Made by a program: the position numbers and the translations under genes. A stretch of 64,000 bases of DNA from WHSW01 sp963821345 (lineage in GTDB: Bacteria; Actinomycetota; Thermoleophilia; Solirubrobacterales; 70-9): contig CAWGDM010000001.1 in the NCBI GenBank assembly GCA_963821345.1, forward strand, positions 434,001 through 498,000. Reading direction: 5' to 3'. Positions 43,577 to 53,896 of this stretch are shown here, one piece after another. The notes under the pieces are model-generated. The model had not been told where the DNA came from and ran no database searches. It worked only from the letters and a program-made list of their open reading frames with translations. Each line of letters begins with the position of its first letter. Within the stretch, counting starts at the first letter, position 1.

Positions 43577-44757
43577 ATGCGAGCCCGGTTGCGGCGCCAC
43601 GAAGGGGGGGATCGCCCCAAGCGCTCCGCTGACGAGGAATACGTCGAGATCGATGCCGCCGAGCTGAGCGGCGTCTTCAACGTCCCCGACTGGTTGCGCA
43701 ACGTCGGCCTGATGTCGTGGCTGCTCGTCGGGATCACCCTGTTCGTGACCGGGGTGATCTGCGCTGCTCGGGCTGACCCAGGTGATCACGATCCCGGTGA
43801 TCGTCGCCTCGATCGTCGCCGCGGTCGCCTCGCCCTTGGTCGCCTGGCTTCACGGCCATCGCGTCCCGCGGGCGCTCGGCACGATCTTGATCATGCTCCT
43901 GATCGTCGCCGCCGGGTGCGCGATGTTCCTGGTCATCGTGCTCGGGATCACCGGCGAGTCGAGCTCGATCGGCGGCCACCTCTCCTCGGCGCAGGACACG
44001 ATCACCGGCTGGCTCAAGGACCTCGGCCTCGATCCCTCGAAGGCCGACCAGGCCAGGCACGAGGCCAGCGCCGGCGTCAGCGACGCGACCCAGGCGCTCC
44101 TCGACGGGGTGCTGGCGGGGATTTCGAAGCTCTCCTCGCTGGCGTTCTTCCTCGCGATGACCGCGCTCAGCCTGTTCTTCCTGCTCAAGGACGGGCCCCA
44201 GATCCGGCGGTGGGTAGAGGGCCACATGGGACTCCCGAAGCAGGTAGCCGCGACGATCGGCCAGCGGGTGCTGGGCTCGCTGCGCGGTTACTTCCTCGGG
44301 GTCACGATCGTCGCCGCCTTCAACGCCGTCGTCGTCTCGGTCGGCGCGCTGATCCTGGGCGTGCCGCTGGTCGGGACGATCGCCGCGGTCACCTTCTTCG
44401 GCGCCTACATCCCCTACCTGGGCGCCTGGGCGGCCGGCGCGTTCGCGGTCCTGCTCGACGCTCGGCAGTTCGGGCACCGACGCGGCGGTCGGGATGATCG
44501 TCGTCCAGCTGCTCGCCAACGGGATCCTTCAGCAGCTCGTGCAGCCGTTCGCGATGGGAGCGGCGCTCGGCATCCACCCGCTCGCGGTGCTGATCGTGAC
44601 GATCGCCGGCGGCGCCCTGTTCGGGACCGTCGGCCTGATCCTCGCCGCCCCGCTGACCTCGGCCGTTGTGCGGATCTCGGCCGACCTGGAGCGCGCACGC
44701 GCCGAAGCGGTTGCCTCCTCCGGCGCCGAGCCGGAGCCCGCCCCAGGCGCCGCCTGA
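43577..44757 (+). CDS. AI-2E/PerM family permease, copy 2 (frame broken near 43762 and 44457)
   Basis: This is a paralog of the protein at 8256 with nearly the same segments: EYVEIDAAELSGVFNVPDWL, HLSSAQDTITGWLKDLGLD, GSLRGYFLGVTIVAAFN and MIVVQLLANGILQQLVQPFA. One base must be skipped near ATCTGCGCTGCTC and one near CTGCTCGACGCTC. At the second site the paralog reads AVLIALGSAGSDAAAGM, the same length as the corrected AVLLTLGSSGTDAAVGM, which favours a one-base insertion over a two-base loss. No operator precedes this copy. Substrate unknown. Confidence 0.85.
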
Positions 44758-44843
44758 AAAACTTGCGATCCCCGCCTCGCTGCCGGCCGCGTTCGCACCC
44801 TCGGTCGAGGTCGGGCCGCTCAGTCCTCGATGTCGACCGCGAA

Positions 44844-44860
44844 TCACACCAAATGGATGA
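44844..44860 (+). promoter_or_regulatory. 17-bp dyad operator upstream of the holin-phosphodiesterase gene
   Basis: TCACACCAAATGGATGA has one change in the left arm. TACGGT (44882-44887), a likely -10, lies 21 nt downstream. Confidence 0.65.
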
Positions 44861-44920
44861 TTCGCCTCCGCGGCGAGCAGGTACGGTGCTGCGGATGACT
44901 TGCGAGCGCGGGGGGAGCCG

Positions 44921-46912
44921 ATGAGCGAGGCGGCATACGGGACCGAGCTCTCCTGGGAGCCCACCAAGCCGCGCCTGCGCCCGGCGCGCCTCGTCGTCTC
45001 GTGGGCCGATCGCGGCGGGGTCGGTCTACGTCGCGGCGGCGCTCGTCCCCGGGGTGGCGATCGAGGAGCCCGGCGGCGCCTTCCTGGTCGCGGCCGCGAT
45101 CGCGGTCATCAACGCCGTCCTGCCGCCGCTGATCGCGGCCCTGCGGCTGCCGTTCACCCTGGTCGCCGGCTTCCTGCTGGTCCTGTTCGCCGACGCGGGC
45201 GCGTTGATGCTCACCGACGAGGTCTTCCCGGACTTCTTCACGATCGGCTCGTTCGGCGACGCGCTGCTCGCCTCGCTGGTGATGGCGGCCGCCTCGATCG
45301 TGATCCAGATGCTGACCGGGACCAACGACGACGACGAGTACACGCTCCGGGTGGTGAAGCGGGTCGCCCGCCGCCAGGGCGGCGAAACCCGCACCGACGC
45401 CCCGGGGATCATCTTCCTCGAGATCGACGGCCTCGGCCTGCCGATCCTGCGCAGCGCGATGCGCGACGGCAGCGCCCCGAACATGGCCCGCTGGATCGCC
45501 GAGGACGGCTACACGCTCGCCGAATGGGAGACCGACCTCTCGTCGCAGACCGGTGCCAGCCAAGCGGGGATCCTGCTGGGCTCGAACGAGGACATCCCCG
45601 CCTTCCGCTGGGTCGAGAAGGAGACCGCGACGATGATGACCTGCTCGGCGCCCGCGGATTGCGCCGAGATCGAGCGCCGGCTGGCGACCGGGGTCGGCCT
45701 GCTGACCAACGGCGGCGCCAGCCGCGGCAACCTGCTCTCGGGCGAGGCGGACGAGGTGATCCTGACCGTCAGCCGGATGGAGGCCGAGAAGAGCGCCAAC
45801 CCCGGCTACCGAGGCATTCCTCGCCAACGGTTTCAACGTCACCCGGGCGCTGGCGCTGTTCATCTGGGAGGTGCTCCTGGAGTGGACCGCGGCGCTGCGC
45901 GCGATCCGCCGCGACGTCCGCCCCCGCGGCCACCGGGGAGGCATCTATCCGTTCCTGCGCGGCGCGTTGTGCGTGGTCGTCCGCGACCTGATCGTCTTCG
46001 GGGTGCTGACCGACATGATGCGCGGGCGGTCCGCCGTGTACGCGACCTTCTCCAGCTACGACGAGGTCGCCCACCACTCCGGCCTGCAGCGTGCCGACAC
46101 GATGGAGGCGCTGCGCAAGCTCGATCAGCAGTTCGGCCGGATCGAGCGCGCGCGCCGTTACGCGGCGCGCCCGTACGAGATCGTCGTCCTCTCCGATCAC
46201 GGCCAGACCCAGGGGGCGACCTTCAAGCAGCGAAACGGCTACGGCCTAGACGACCTGGTCGAGCGCTCGCTGAGCGGCGGCGAGGTCGCCGACTTCGCCG
46301 GCGGCGACGAGCAGTCGGCGATGGTCGGCCACGCGCTCACCGAGGCGACCGGGCGCGACGAGCAAGCGACCCAAGAACGACGTCTCCGACCGCAACGTCG
46401 TCGTCCTCGGCTCGGGCAACCTGGGGCTCGTCTACCTGATGGAGGAGCGGCGGCGCCTGACGATGGAGGAGATCGACGAGCGCCATCCCGAGCTGCTCGG
46501 AGCGCTGCGCGACCACCCCCACGTCGGCTGGCTGCTCGTCCGCTCATCCGAGCGCGGCCCGCTGGTCCTGGGCGCCGACGGCGGCGAGCGGCCGCTGCAC
46601 GGCGGTCGGGGCGTCGGGCCGGACCCGCTGGCGAACTTCTCGCCGACGGCGGCCGAGCACCTGCTGCGCACCGACGGCTTCGAGCACGTCGCCGACATCA
46701 TGGTCGGCAGCTTCTACGACCCCGAGCTCGACGAGGGCTGCGCGTTCGAGGAGCTGATCTCCTTCCACGGCGGCCTCGGCGGCCCCCAGACCAGGCCGTT
46801 CATCCTCCACCCTGAGCGCCTGACGATGCCCGACGAGCCGGTGCTCGGCGCGGCGGGAGTACACGCGGTCCTCTCGGGTTGGCGGCGCGAGTTGAACGGG
46901 GCCGCGGGCTAG
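44921..46912 (+). CDS. Holin-like membrane domain fused to alkaline-phosphatase-superfamily phosphodiesterase (frame broken three times)
   Basis: The N-terminal 130 residues contain about four hydrophobic helices (VYVAAALVPGVAIEEPGGAF, LPFTLVAGFLLVLFADAGAL) like the phage-holin family IV domain. The rest is a metal-dependent phosphodiesterase/phosphatase, with IIFLEIDGLGLPIL, SQTGASQAGILLG, FSSYDEVAHHSG and IVVLSDHGQTQG. One base must be skipped near 45008, 45810 and 46371. The catalytic domain should face the outside or a membrane surface. Possible substrates are phosphoesters of lipids or wall polymers. An operator lies upstream. Confidence 0.8.
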
Positions 46913-47361
46913 CGCTCGCCCTCGAGCCGGGCCAATTCCGCGCGCACGGCGGCGAGCTCCGCGGCGAGCTGGTCGAGGCGGTTGATCACGGGGTCCTCGC
47001 TCCCGCGTTCCGCCTGTGCCCTGGCCACGAACTGGCTCGTGATGATCCCGGTGACGACGGCGAAGAACGAGAGTCCGCCGATCATCAGCACCGAGGCGAT
47101 CAGCCGGCCGGCCGCCTGGTCGGGGACGTGGTCGCCGTAGCCGACCGTCGTCACCGTCTCGGTCGCCCACCACATCCCCAGCCAGACATTGTTGAAGCTG
47201 TCCGGGTCGACGAGGTGCTCGACGATCCCGAAGACGACGATCGCGACCAGCCACAGGGCTGCGATCACCGCGGCGGCGACCCGCGGTCGCAGGCCCTTGC
47301 TCTGGACCCGGCGGTTGATCATCCGCATGGTCCGGGGCTGGTCGGGCTGTGAGCTCTCCAT
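46909..47361 (-). CDS. Potassium channel with C-terminal coiled coil
   Basis: This 150-residue protein has two transmembrane helices around a pore with TVGYGD (TETVTTVGYGDHVPDQ). A C-terminal heptad segment (INRLDQLAAELAAVRAELAR) probably forms a tetrameric coiled coil. No ligand-binding domain is present. Its end overlaps the end of the convergent phosphodiesterase gene by a few bases. It is not closely like the channel at 7834 outside the pore. Confidence 0.9.
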   Translation of the reverse strand: MESSQPDQPRTMRMINRRVQSKGLRPRVAAAVIAALWLVAIVVFGIVEHLVDPDSFNNVWLGMWWATETVTTVGYGDHVPDQAAGRLIASVLMIGGLSFFAVVTGIITSQFVARAQAERGSEDPVINRLDQLAAELAAVRAELARLEGER

Positions 47362-47409
47362 CCCACCGCTTTCGCCGGGCCCACGCCCAGCCCTGCCGTT
47401 GAAAGCGCA

Positions 47410-49095
47410 CTAACGCCGGGGTTCCAGCTCCTCGACCGCATCGGCGACGGTCGGATAGACGTGCTCGGCGCCGATCGCCTCGACCGCGCCCGCGCGCTCC
47501 CACAGGTCGAGGATCTCGGGCGCAACGCGGGCGAGGGCGAAAACGATCTCGCGCCTTTTGAACCGGTGCGCGAGCTCGATCAGCGCGTCGGCGCCGTCGG
47601 TGTCCGACTGGGAGATCGCCTCGGCGTTGACGACCACCGCCCGGATCGGACCCTCGGCCTCGTCGACCATCCGGAGCACCCCGTCGCGGAAGATATTCGC
47701 GTCGGCGAAGAACAGCGGCCCGGAGAGCCGCACGACGATCATCCCGGGGGTCGACTCGAGCGAGCGGTAGCGCTCGACCTCCAGGTAGGCGTCCGAGTCG
47801 GGGTCCTTCCCGAGACGGTGCAGGCCCGGCGTCGAGGCGCGGGCGATCAACATCAAGATCGAGAGGACGACGCCGATCGCGATCCCGGCGATCACGCCGA
47901 ACAACAGAATTCCGAACATCGCGCCGGCGAAGAAGACCGTGTCGGGAGGATTGACGCGGGCGTAGCGGCGCAGGTCGCGGAAGGTGATCAGGCCGACCAT
48001 CGCGTCGATCACCACCGCGCCGAGGGCGGCGTCGGGAAGCTGCTCGAACAGCGAGGCCAACAGCAGCATCGTCGCCAACACCAGGGCGGCGTTGATCAGC
48101 GCCGCCATCTGCGTACGTTGGCCGGCCGAGTCGGCGACCGACGACTTCGAGAGGCTGCCGTCGTTGACGAAGCCGCCGACGAACCCGGCGCCGGCGTTGG
48201 CGAACCCCTGGGCGATCAGCTCCTGGTTGGTCTCGATCTCGTAGCCGTGCTTGATGGCGACCGCCCGGCCCGCCGCCAGGGTCTCGGAGAGTCCGACGAA
48301 GATCACCGACAGGGCCCCGATCGTCAGCGGGCCGGCGTCGCCCCAGTCGACGTCGGGCAGGCCGACCGAGAACAGCCCGGTGGGCACGTGACCGGTGATC
48401 GCGACCCCGTTCGATTCCAGGTTGAGCGCCGCGGTGGCCGCGGTCGCGAGGACGACGACGACCAGCGCCCGCGGCCAGCGCGGGCGCGCGTATCGCATCG
48501 CCAGCAGGATCGCCAGCGAGGAGGCGCCGATCGCCAGCGTGGTCAGGTCCGTCTCGCCGAGCTTGCCCAGGGTCTGCACGAGCTGCTCGGCGTAACTGCC
48601 GTCGCCGCCGTCGACCCCGAGCAGCTTCGCCAGCTGCTGGAAGATGATCCCGAGCGCGAAGCCGAGGATGAAGCCTCCGAGGACCGACTTGGAGAGGAAG
48701 TTCGAGATCCAGCCCATGCGCGCGAACCCGAGCGCGATGTAGAGGGCCCCCGCGACCAGGGCAAGAGCCGCCGACCACTGGGCCGCCTCGTCGCCGCCCA
48801 GCGCCGAGGCGCCGATGATCGGCGTGATCACCGCCGCCGAGACCGCGGCGACGGTCGCGCTCGGCCCCTGGACGACCTGCCTGGCGCCGCCGAAGACCGC
48901 GTAGGCGATCAGCGCCGCAAAGGCGGTGTAGAGACCGAACTGGACCGGGACCCCGGCGATCGTCGCGTACGCGAGGCCCTGGGGAACGAGCAGGGCCCAG
49001 ACCGACACTGCGGCGACGCCGTCGTCCTTGAGCCAGGCGCGCCGATATCGCGGCAGCCAGGCAACGATTGGCGCGTATTTAGCCAGCCGCTCGAT
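47410..49095 (-). CDS. SulP-family anion transporter with STAS domain
   Basis: The membrane domain carries LLVPQGLAYATIAGVPVQFG and later FANAGAGFVGGFVNDGSLSK, as in SulP sulfate/bicarbonate transporters, followed by a C-terminal STAS domain (VVRLSGPLFFADANIFRDGV, then VVVNAEAISQSDTDG). The frame runs upstream of the GTG at 49008 through family-like WLPRYRRAWLKDDGVAAVS, so the real start is farther upstream. No ATG, GTG or TTG is available there; ATC at 49095 or CTG at 49086 are the candidates, 7-16 nt after TCTAAT. The exact start is unresolved. Confidence 0.85.
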   Translation of the reverse strand: MERLAKYAPIVAWLPRYRRAWLKDDGVAAVSVWALLVPQGLAYATIAGVPVQFGLYTAFAALIAYAVFGGARQVVQGPSATVAAVSAAVITPIIGASALGGDEAAQWSAALALVAGALYIALGFARMGWISNFLSKSVLGGFILGFALGIIFQQLAKLLGVDGGDGSYAEQLVQTLGKLGETDLTTLAIGASSLAILLAMRYARPRWPRALVVVVLATAATAALNLESNGVAITGHVPTGLFSVGLPDVDWGDAGPLTIGALSVIFVGLSETLAAGRAVAIKHGYEIETNQELIAQGFANAGAGFVGGFVNDGSLSKSSVADSAGQRTQMAALINAALVLATMLLLASLFEQLPDAALGAVVIDAMVGLITFRDLRRYARVNPPDTVFFAGAMFGILLFGVIAGIAIGVVLSILMLIARASTPGLHRLGKDPDSDAYLEVERYRSLESTPGMIVVRLSGPLFFADANIFRDGVLRMVDEAEGPIRAVVVNAEAISQSDTDGADALIELAHRFKRREIVFALARVAPEILDLWERAGAVEAIGAEHVYPTVADAVEELEPRR

Positions 49096-49131
49096 GGCGG
49101 GATTAGACCACCACTGGCCCGGGGGACCGAA

Positions 49132-49148
49132 TCACCCGGACGGGATGA
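49132..49148 (+). promoter_or_regulatory. 17-bp dyad operator upstream of DUF2252 gene
   Basis: TCACCCGGACGGGATGA lies 23 nt before TAGGTT (49172-49177), which is 8 nt before the ATG at 49186, so the transcript would be leaderless. Confidence 0.72.
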
Positions 49149-49185
49149 TGCGCCCGAGGCCGGCGGCGGAGTAGGTTGGTCACCG

Positions 49186-50617
49186 ATGGCTACCGTCACA
49201 GCGGATACACCCCGCGTTACGTCCCAGGGGGCGACGGTCGCCGAGCGAGCCGCGCTCGGCAAGGCGGCCCGCGCCGAGGTTCCGCGCTCCAGCCACGGCG
49301 ACTGGGCGCCGGCGGCCGACCGCCCCGACCCGCTCGCGGTGATCGAGGCTGAGGATGCCGACCGGGTCCCCGAACTGGTGCCGCTGCGTCACGGGCGGAT
49401 GCTCGTCTCGGCGTTCACGTTCTACCGCGGCGCCGCCGCGATCATGGCCGCCGACCTGGCGCCGACGCCCACCTCCGGTCTGTGGGTGCAGGCGTGCGGC
49501 GACGCGCACCTCTCCAACTTCGGCGCCTACGCCGCGCCAGATCGGGACCTGGTCGTTGACATCAACGACTTCGACGAGACCCTGCCGGCGCCGTGGGAGT
49601 GGGATCTGAAGCGCCTCGCGGCAAGCTTCGAGATCGCCGGGCGCGACCGCGGCTGGGACGATTCACAGAGGCGCGACCTGGTGCTGACGGCAACACGCGA
49701 GTACCGCGAGCACATGCGCGAGCTCGCCGGGCTCAGCAACCTCGACGTCTGGTACCTGCGAGTTGATGTGTCGCAGGTCCGCGAGGCGTTCGGGACCCAG
49801 GTCAGCAAGAAGGAGCGCAAGGCCTTCGACCGCAACGTTGCGAAGACGATCCGTAAGGATCGCCTGCGCGCGTTCTCGAAGCTCACCACCCGGGTCGACG
49901 GCGAGCTGCGGTTCGCCAGCGACCCGCCGGTGCTGGTTCCGTTCGACGAGATCTTCGCCGGCAAGCAGCTGAAGACGGCGCAGGCCAGGCTGCAGGACGT
50001 GATGGAGCAGTACCGCGAGACGCTGGACGGTGAGTACCGCCACCTCTACGACGAGTACCGCTTCGTCGACGCGGCGCACAAGGTGGTCGGTGTCGGCAGC
50101 GTCGGCACCCGCGCCTGGGTCGCCCTGTTCGTCGGCCGCGACGAGGAGGACCCGCTCTTCCTCCAGGTCAAGCAGGCGCAGCCGTCCGTGCTCGAGCCAT
50201 ACACCGCGCCGACCGAGTTCCCGCACCAGGGACAGCGGGTGGTCGAGGGGCAGCGCCTGACCCAATCGAGCAGCGACATCATGCTCGGCTGGCTCTCCGC
50301 CGTCGGCCCGGACTCGCAGAAGCGCGACTTCTACGTGCGCCAGCTCTGGGATCAGAAGGGATCCGCCCAGCTCGACACGATGACGCCCGGCGCGATGGGC
50401 ATGTACGCGCAGATCTGCGGCGGGATCCTCGCGCGCGCCCACGCCCGCTCCGGCGATCGGATCGCGATCGGCTCCTACCTCGGGGAGCGGCGACGTCTTC
50501 GACCAGGCGATGGCCCGATTCGCCGTCGCCTACGCCGATCAGAACGAGCGCGACTACGCCGCGCTCCAGGACGCGGTCGCCGATGGGCGCCTGGCGGTCC
50601 AGCGCGAGTCCGAGTGA
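49186..50617 (+). CDS. DUF2252 protein (frame broken near 50484)
   Basis: This protein of about 476 residues has the DUF2252 core: QACGDAHLSNFGAY, DINDFDETLPAPWEWDLKRL and later KQAQPSVLEPY and QKRDFYVRQLWDQKG. The HLSNFG and DINDFDET segments look like the catalytic and metal-binding loops of protein-kinase-like phosphotransferases, so a kinase fold is likely, though activity is unknown. Skipping one G near CTCGGGGAGCGG gives the expected end (SGDVFDQAMARFAVAYADQN). The stop overlaps the P450 start (GTGA). Operator-driven. Confidence 0.87.
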
Positions 50618-51878
50618 CGACGATCGCTCCCGCAGCCGAGCTCGCCGACCTCGACGTCAGCAACCTCGACCTGTGGAGGGACGGCCCTCCCTACGAGACC
50701 TTCAAGCGGCTGCGGGCCGAGGAGCCGCTGCACTGGAGCGAGCTCGGCGACTTCGAGTGGGAGTCGGGGTTCTGGTCGGTCGTCCGCTTCGACGACATCG
50801 CCGCGGTCGGGCGCGATCACGAGACCTTCTCCTCGGAGCGCAGCATCATCCTCGTCGACAAGCTCGAGCGCGACCCCGACAAGCCGGATCCGATCGATCT
50901 GAGCGCGAACATGATGATCACCCAGGATCCGCCGCGCCACGACCGGCTCAAGGCGCTGGTGCAGAGGGCGTTCACGCCGAAGCGCGCGATCGAGCACACC
51001 GAGCGGATGCGCGAGATCATCAACCTGGTCTGGGACCGGGCGCTGAGCCGAGCACCCCGACGGCCGCCTCGACCTGGTCCAGGACGTCGGCATCTACGTC
51101 CCCTCGATGGTGATCGGCGACATGCTCGGCGCCCCGCGCGAGGACGCCGACAAGCTCGTCGACTGGACCAACCGGACGACCGCCTTCGAGGACCCGCGCC
51201 TGGTTCCGGACCTCGGCGACGTCTGGGTCGCGCTGGAGGAGTTCATGCCGTACGTGAACGCGATGATCGACGAGCGCGAGGTCAACCCGACCGACGATCT
51301 GACCACCGCCTTCATCGAGGCGGAGGTCGACGGCGAGCACCTCTCCCACGAGGAGGTGCTGATGTTCTTCTTCCTGCTGATGGTCGCCGGCAACGACTCG
51401 ACCCGGGCGGTCTTCACCTCCGGGATCAAGAGCCTGATCGACGATCCCGAGCAGATGGAGCTGGTGCGCTCGGGCGACGGTTCCGCTGGAGCAGGTGGTC
51501 GAGGAGTTCGTCCGCTTCCACCCGCCGTTCGCCTACATGCGCCGGACCGCGACCCGCGACGCCGAGCTCGCCGGAAAGCAGGTCAAGGAGGGCGACAAGC
51601 TGGCGCTCTGGTACGTCTCGGGCAACCGCGACGAGTCGGCGTTCGAGGACGCCGACACCTTCGACGTTCGCCGCTCGCCCAATCCTCATCAGGGCTTCGG
51701 CGGCGGCGGGCGACACTTCTGCCTCGGCGCCGGGCTGGCGCGGCTGGAGCTGAAGCTGTGGATCGAGGAGACCCTGCGGCGCTTTTCCGAGATCAGCCTC
51801 GACGGCGAGACGGAGCGGGTCAGCTCCACTTTCCTAAATCAGTACCGCTCGATCCCGGTCGCGCTTCAGACCAGCTGA
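50614..51878 (+). CDS. Cytochrome P450 (frame broken near 51048 and 51480)
   Basis: This protein of about 420 residues has the I-helix oxygen-binding segment LMVAGNDSTRAVFTSG, the ExxR-region sequence and the heme-binding HQGFGGGGRHFCLGAGLARL with the cysteine ligand. Skipping one C near GAGCCGAGCACC and one G near GGCGACGGTTCC restores continuity (ALSEHPDGRLDLVQDVG, SGDVPLEQVVEEFVRFHPPF). The layout resembles bacterial P450s of the CYP125/142/124 type, which oxidise sterols or lipids. The substrate is not certain. It is co-transcribed with the DUF2252 gene. Confidence 0.88.
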
Positions 51879-51889
51879 CAAGCGGGCGT

Positions 51890-52000
51890 CTAGCGCCGGG
51901 GTTCGGTGGATTCCGCAGCCTCGGCGAGGCGCGGGAAGTAATGAGCGGCGAGGTCGAAGATGACGTCGACGAGCAAGGCTTGCGAGCAGCTATGAGTCAT
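51890..52000 (-). CDS. Possible 36-residue protein downstream of aquaporin
   Basis: An ATG inside the last codons of the aquaporin gene opens a 36-codon frame with an amphipathic helix (ALLVDVIFDLAAHYFPRLAE) and a polar tail (STEPRR). The overlap suggests coupling. No family is recognised, and there is no experimental or homology support that I can see. Confidence 0.3.
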   Translation of the reverse strand: MTHSCSQALLVDVIFDLAAHYFPRLAEAAESTEPRR

Positions 52001-52895
52001 CGCGCTCGGCGATCCCAGGCGGCACCACCTCGCCACGATCGATCTTTCCAGAGAGACGCTGTTTCTCTTCCAGGCTCCCCGGCGTCAGCACGCCTGAGCC
52101 CGCTGCCCTCGCGATCGGATCGCCACCCGGTCCGCGAAGGACGTAGGCACAGCCGACGGCGATCAACGCGCCGGCGATCGGGCCGGCGACATAGACCCAG
52201 TAGCTGGTGAAGTCACCGCTGACCAGCGCCGGTCCGAACGAGCGCGCCGGGTTCATCGACACGCCGCTCACCGGCGCTGCCCACAGGCCCGCCAGGGCGA
52301 TGTAGCCGCCGACTCCGAGCGCCGCGATCGCGCCGACGTTCTGGGCCGCCGAGGCGGTCCCGAGGATGACGCTGACGAGACCGGCCGTGAGGACGACCTC
52401 CATCAGAAACGCCTGCCAGTCCTCATAGCCGGGACCGGGGAGCGTGGCCCCGAGGTGCTGGATGTTCCCGAAGACCGCGTCAAGGAACAGGCATGCGAGC
52501 GTGGCCGCAACGAGCTGAACGATGATGTACCCCGGTACGCGCACCCAGGGGAAGTCCCCGCGCAGAGCGAACGCCAGTGAGACGGCTGGGTTGAGGTGCG
52601 CCCCCGAGACCGCGCCCATGAACAGGATGATCGCCATGACCATCAGGCCCGGCGCGACGACCGCCGCCGCGAGGCTGATCTGACCCTCGCCGACCAAGAT
52701 CCCTCCCCCGGCGGCGACGAGCACCAAAAAGAACGTTCCGAGCAGCTCCGAGAACAGCCGGCGCCATTCGAGCTTCGGGTCGTCCCACTGCTCGCGCGAG
52801 CCGAACTCGAGCTCCAGCCGGTGTCGAACTCTCAGCTCCTCCTCGGCGGGAGCGTCGGCGGCTTGCGCGGCGTCGGCACGAGGCTCTTCCCCCAT
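51990..52895 (-). CDS. Aquaporin/MIP-family channel with extended termini
   Basis: This 301-residue protein has six transmembrane helices and the two half-helix motifs HLNPAVSLAFAL and SMNPARSFGPAL. About 45 charged residues precede helix 1 and about 40 follow helix 6, longer than usual. It should conduct water or small neutral solutes. The ATG lies 8 nt after TAGGTT, so the message is probably leaderless. Confidence 0.93.
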   Translation of the reverse strand: MGEEPRADAAQAADAPAEEELRVRHRLELEFGSREQWDDPKLEWRRLFSELLGTFFLVLVAAGGGILVGEGQISLAAAVVAPGLMVMAIILFMGAVSGAHLNPAVSLAFALRGDFPWVRVPGYIIVQLVAATLACLFLDAVFGNIQHLGATLPGPGYEDWQAFLMEVVLTAGLVSVILGTASAAQNVGAIAALGVGGYIALAGLWAAPVSGVSMNPARSFGPALVSGDFTSYWVYVAGPIAGALIAVGCAYVLRGPGGDPIARAAGSGVLTPGSLEEKQRLSGKIDRGEVVPPGIAERDDS

Positions 52896-52903
52896 CGCCG
52901 CTC

Positions 52904-52909
52904 AACCTA
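52904..52909 (-). promoter_or_regulatory. -10 box, leaderless aquaporin gene
   Basis: On the minus strand it reads TAGGTT, 8 nt before the ATG at 52895. Confidence 0.5.
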
Positions 52910-52948
52910 ACACCCGGGCGTGTCAGTTGCCGACCGTAAACACCCCGG

Positions 52949-53896
52949 TCAGAGGACCGCGATCGGGTTCACCGGTGAGCCGGTCCCGCCGATGACACGC
53001 AGCGGTGCCGCGAGGAAGAGAAACTCCCAGCGGCTTTCTCGGTTGCACGCGGCGACGAGGCCCTCGAACTGCAGGTAATCGAGCAGGTGGACTCCCATCG
53101 CGTTCAGCGCCAGAGCGTGGATCGGAAAGTCGATTCCCTCGGTCGTGCTCGGGGTGGTGTCGCTGTTGCCGTCCGAGCCGAGCGCCGCGATCCGCCGCTC
53201 CGCCAAGAAGGGCGCGCAGCTGGGATGCAGGCCCGCCTTGGCAGCGTCGCTGTCCCAGGGTCCGAGGTCGGCCTGGCGCCGTGCTTGCCCCGTCCGCACG
53301 AGCAGGATGTCGCCCTCCCGGACCGTCACCCCCTGCTTCTGCTCACACCCCTCGAGCTCGTCGGGGAAGATGTGCTCGCCGGGCTCGAGCCACTGAATCT
53401 CGCGTAACGCGGGCAGGTCGAGCAGCACGCCGCGCCCGACGAGGCCGTCCTTGAGCGCTCCGATGTCGTCGGCAGTCGCTCCCTCGTGAGTCAGCGACGC
53501 GGTCGGCCTCCCGTTGTAAAGAGTCCCGTCGAACGCGACGTGACAGAGCGCGTCGATGTGGGTGTGGGACGGGTTGTGGTAGTCGGCGCCGATGTAGTCC
53601 TTGGCGAACCTGAGGGTTCCGGATCCGATGTCCTCATCGTCCATCATCGTCATGTGGTGATCGGCGGGCGCGGGATTGTCGATCCCCATTCGCGTGTTCA
53701 GCGGCAGACTCAGGGTCACCGTCTCGCCGGTGCGAACGAGCCCCGCAGCCTCGAGAATCCGCGCAGGAGTGAGGTAGTTGAGCGCGCCCCGTTCGTCATC
53801 GGGGCCCCAGCGCCCCCAGGTGGAGACGGCCTCGAACAGCTGTCTGAACTCGGCGGCGGTCACCTCGTCTCCGCGGCCTTCGTCCGGGTCGCTCAT
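52949..53896 (-). CDS. Cyclase family protein (kynurenine formamidase-like)
   Basis: This 315-residue protein carries the metal-binding motif HTHIDALCH in DYHNPSHTHIDALCHVAFDG, plus GVLLDLPAL and VREGDILLVRTGQ, as in the cyclase/arylformamidase family. Those enzymes use a divalent metal to hydrolyse amides or lactones. The substrate is unknown. The ATG overlaps the end of the sugar-kinase gene in its corrected frame (ATGA), so the two form an operon. Confidence 0.87.
   Translation of the reverse strand: MSDPDEGRGDEVTAAEFRQLFEAVSTWGRWGPDDERGALNYLTPARILEAAGLVRTGETVTLSLPLNTRMGIDNPAPADHHMTMMDDEDIGSGTLRFAKDYIGADYHNPSHTHIDALCHVAFDGTLYNGRPTASLTHEGATADDIGALKDGLVGRGVLLDLPALREIQWLEPGEHIFPDELEGCEQKQGVTVREGDILLVRTGQARRQADLGPWDSDAAKAGLHPSCAPFLAERRIAALGSDGNSDTTPSTTEGIDFPIHALALNAMGVHLLDYLQFEGLVAACNRESRWEFLFLAAPLRVIGGTGSPVNPIAVL

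Noticed and set aside
47461..51753. A 1430-codon plus-strand open frame covering the SulP region, DUF2252 and part of P450
   Set aside because: The first 570 codons are antisense to the SulP gene. Recognisable protein begins only at 49186, and the frame crosses the DUF2252/P450 boundary because of the frame break near 50484.
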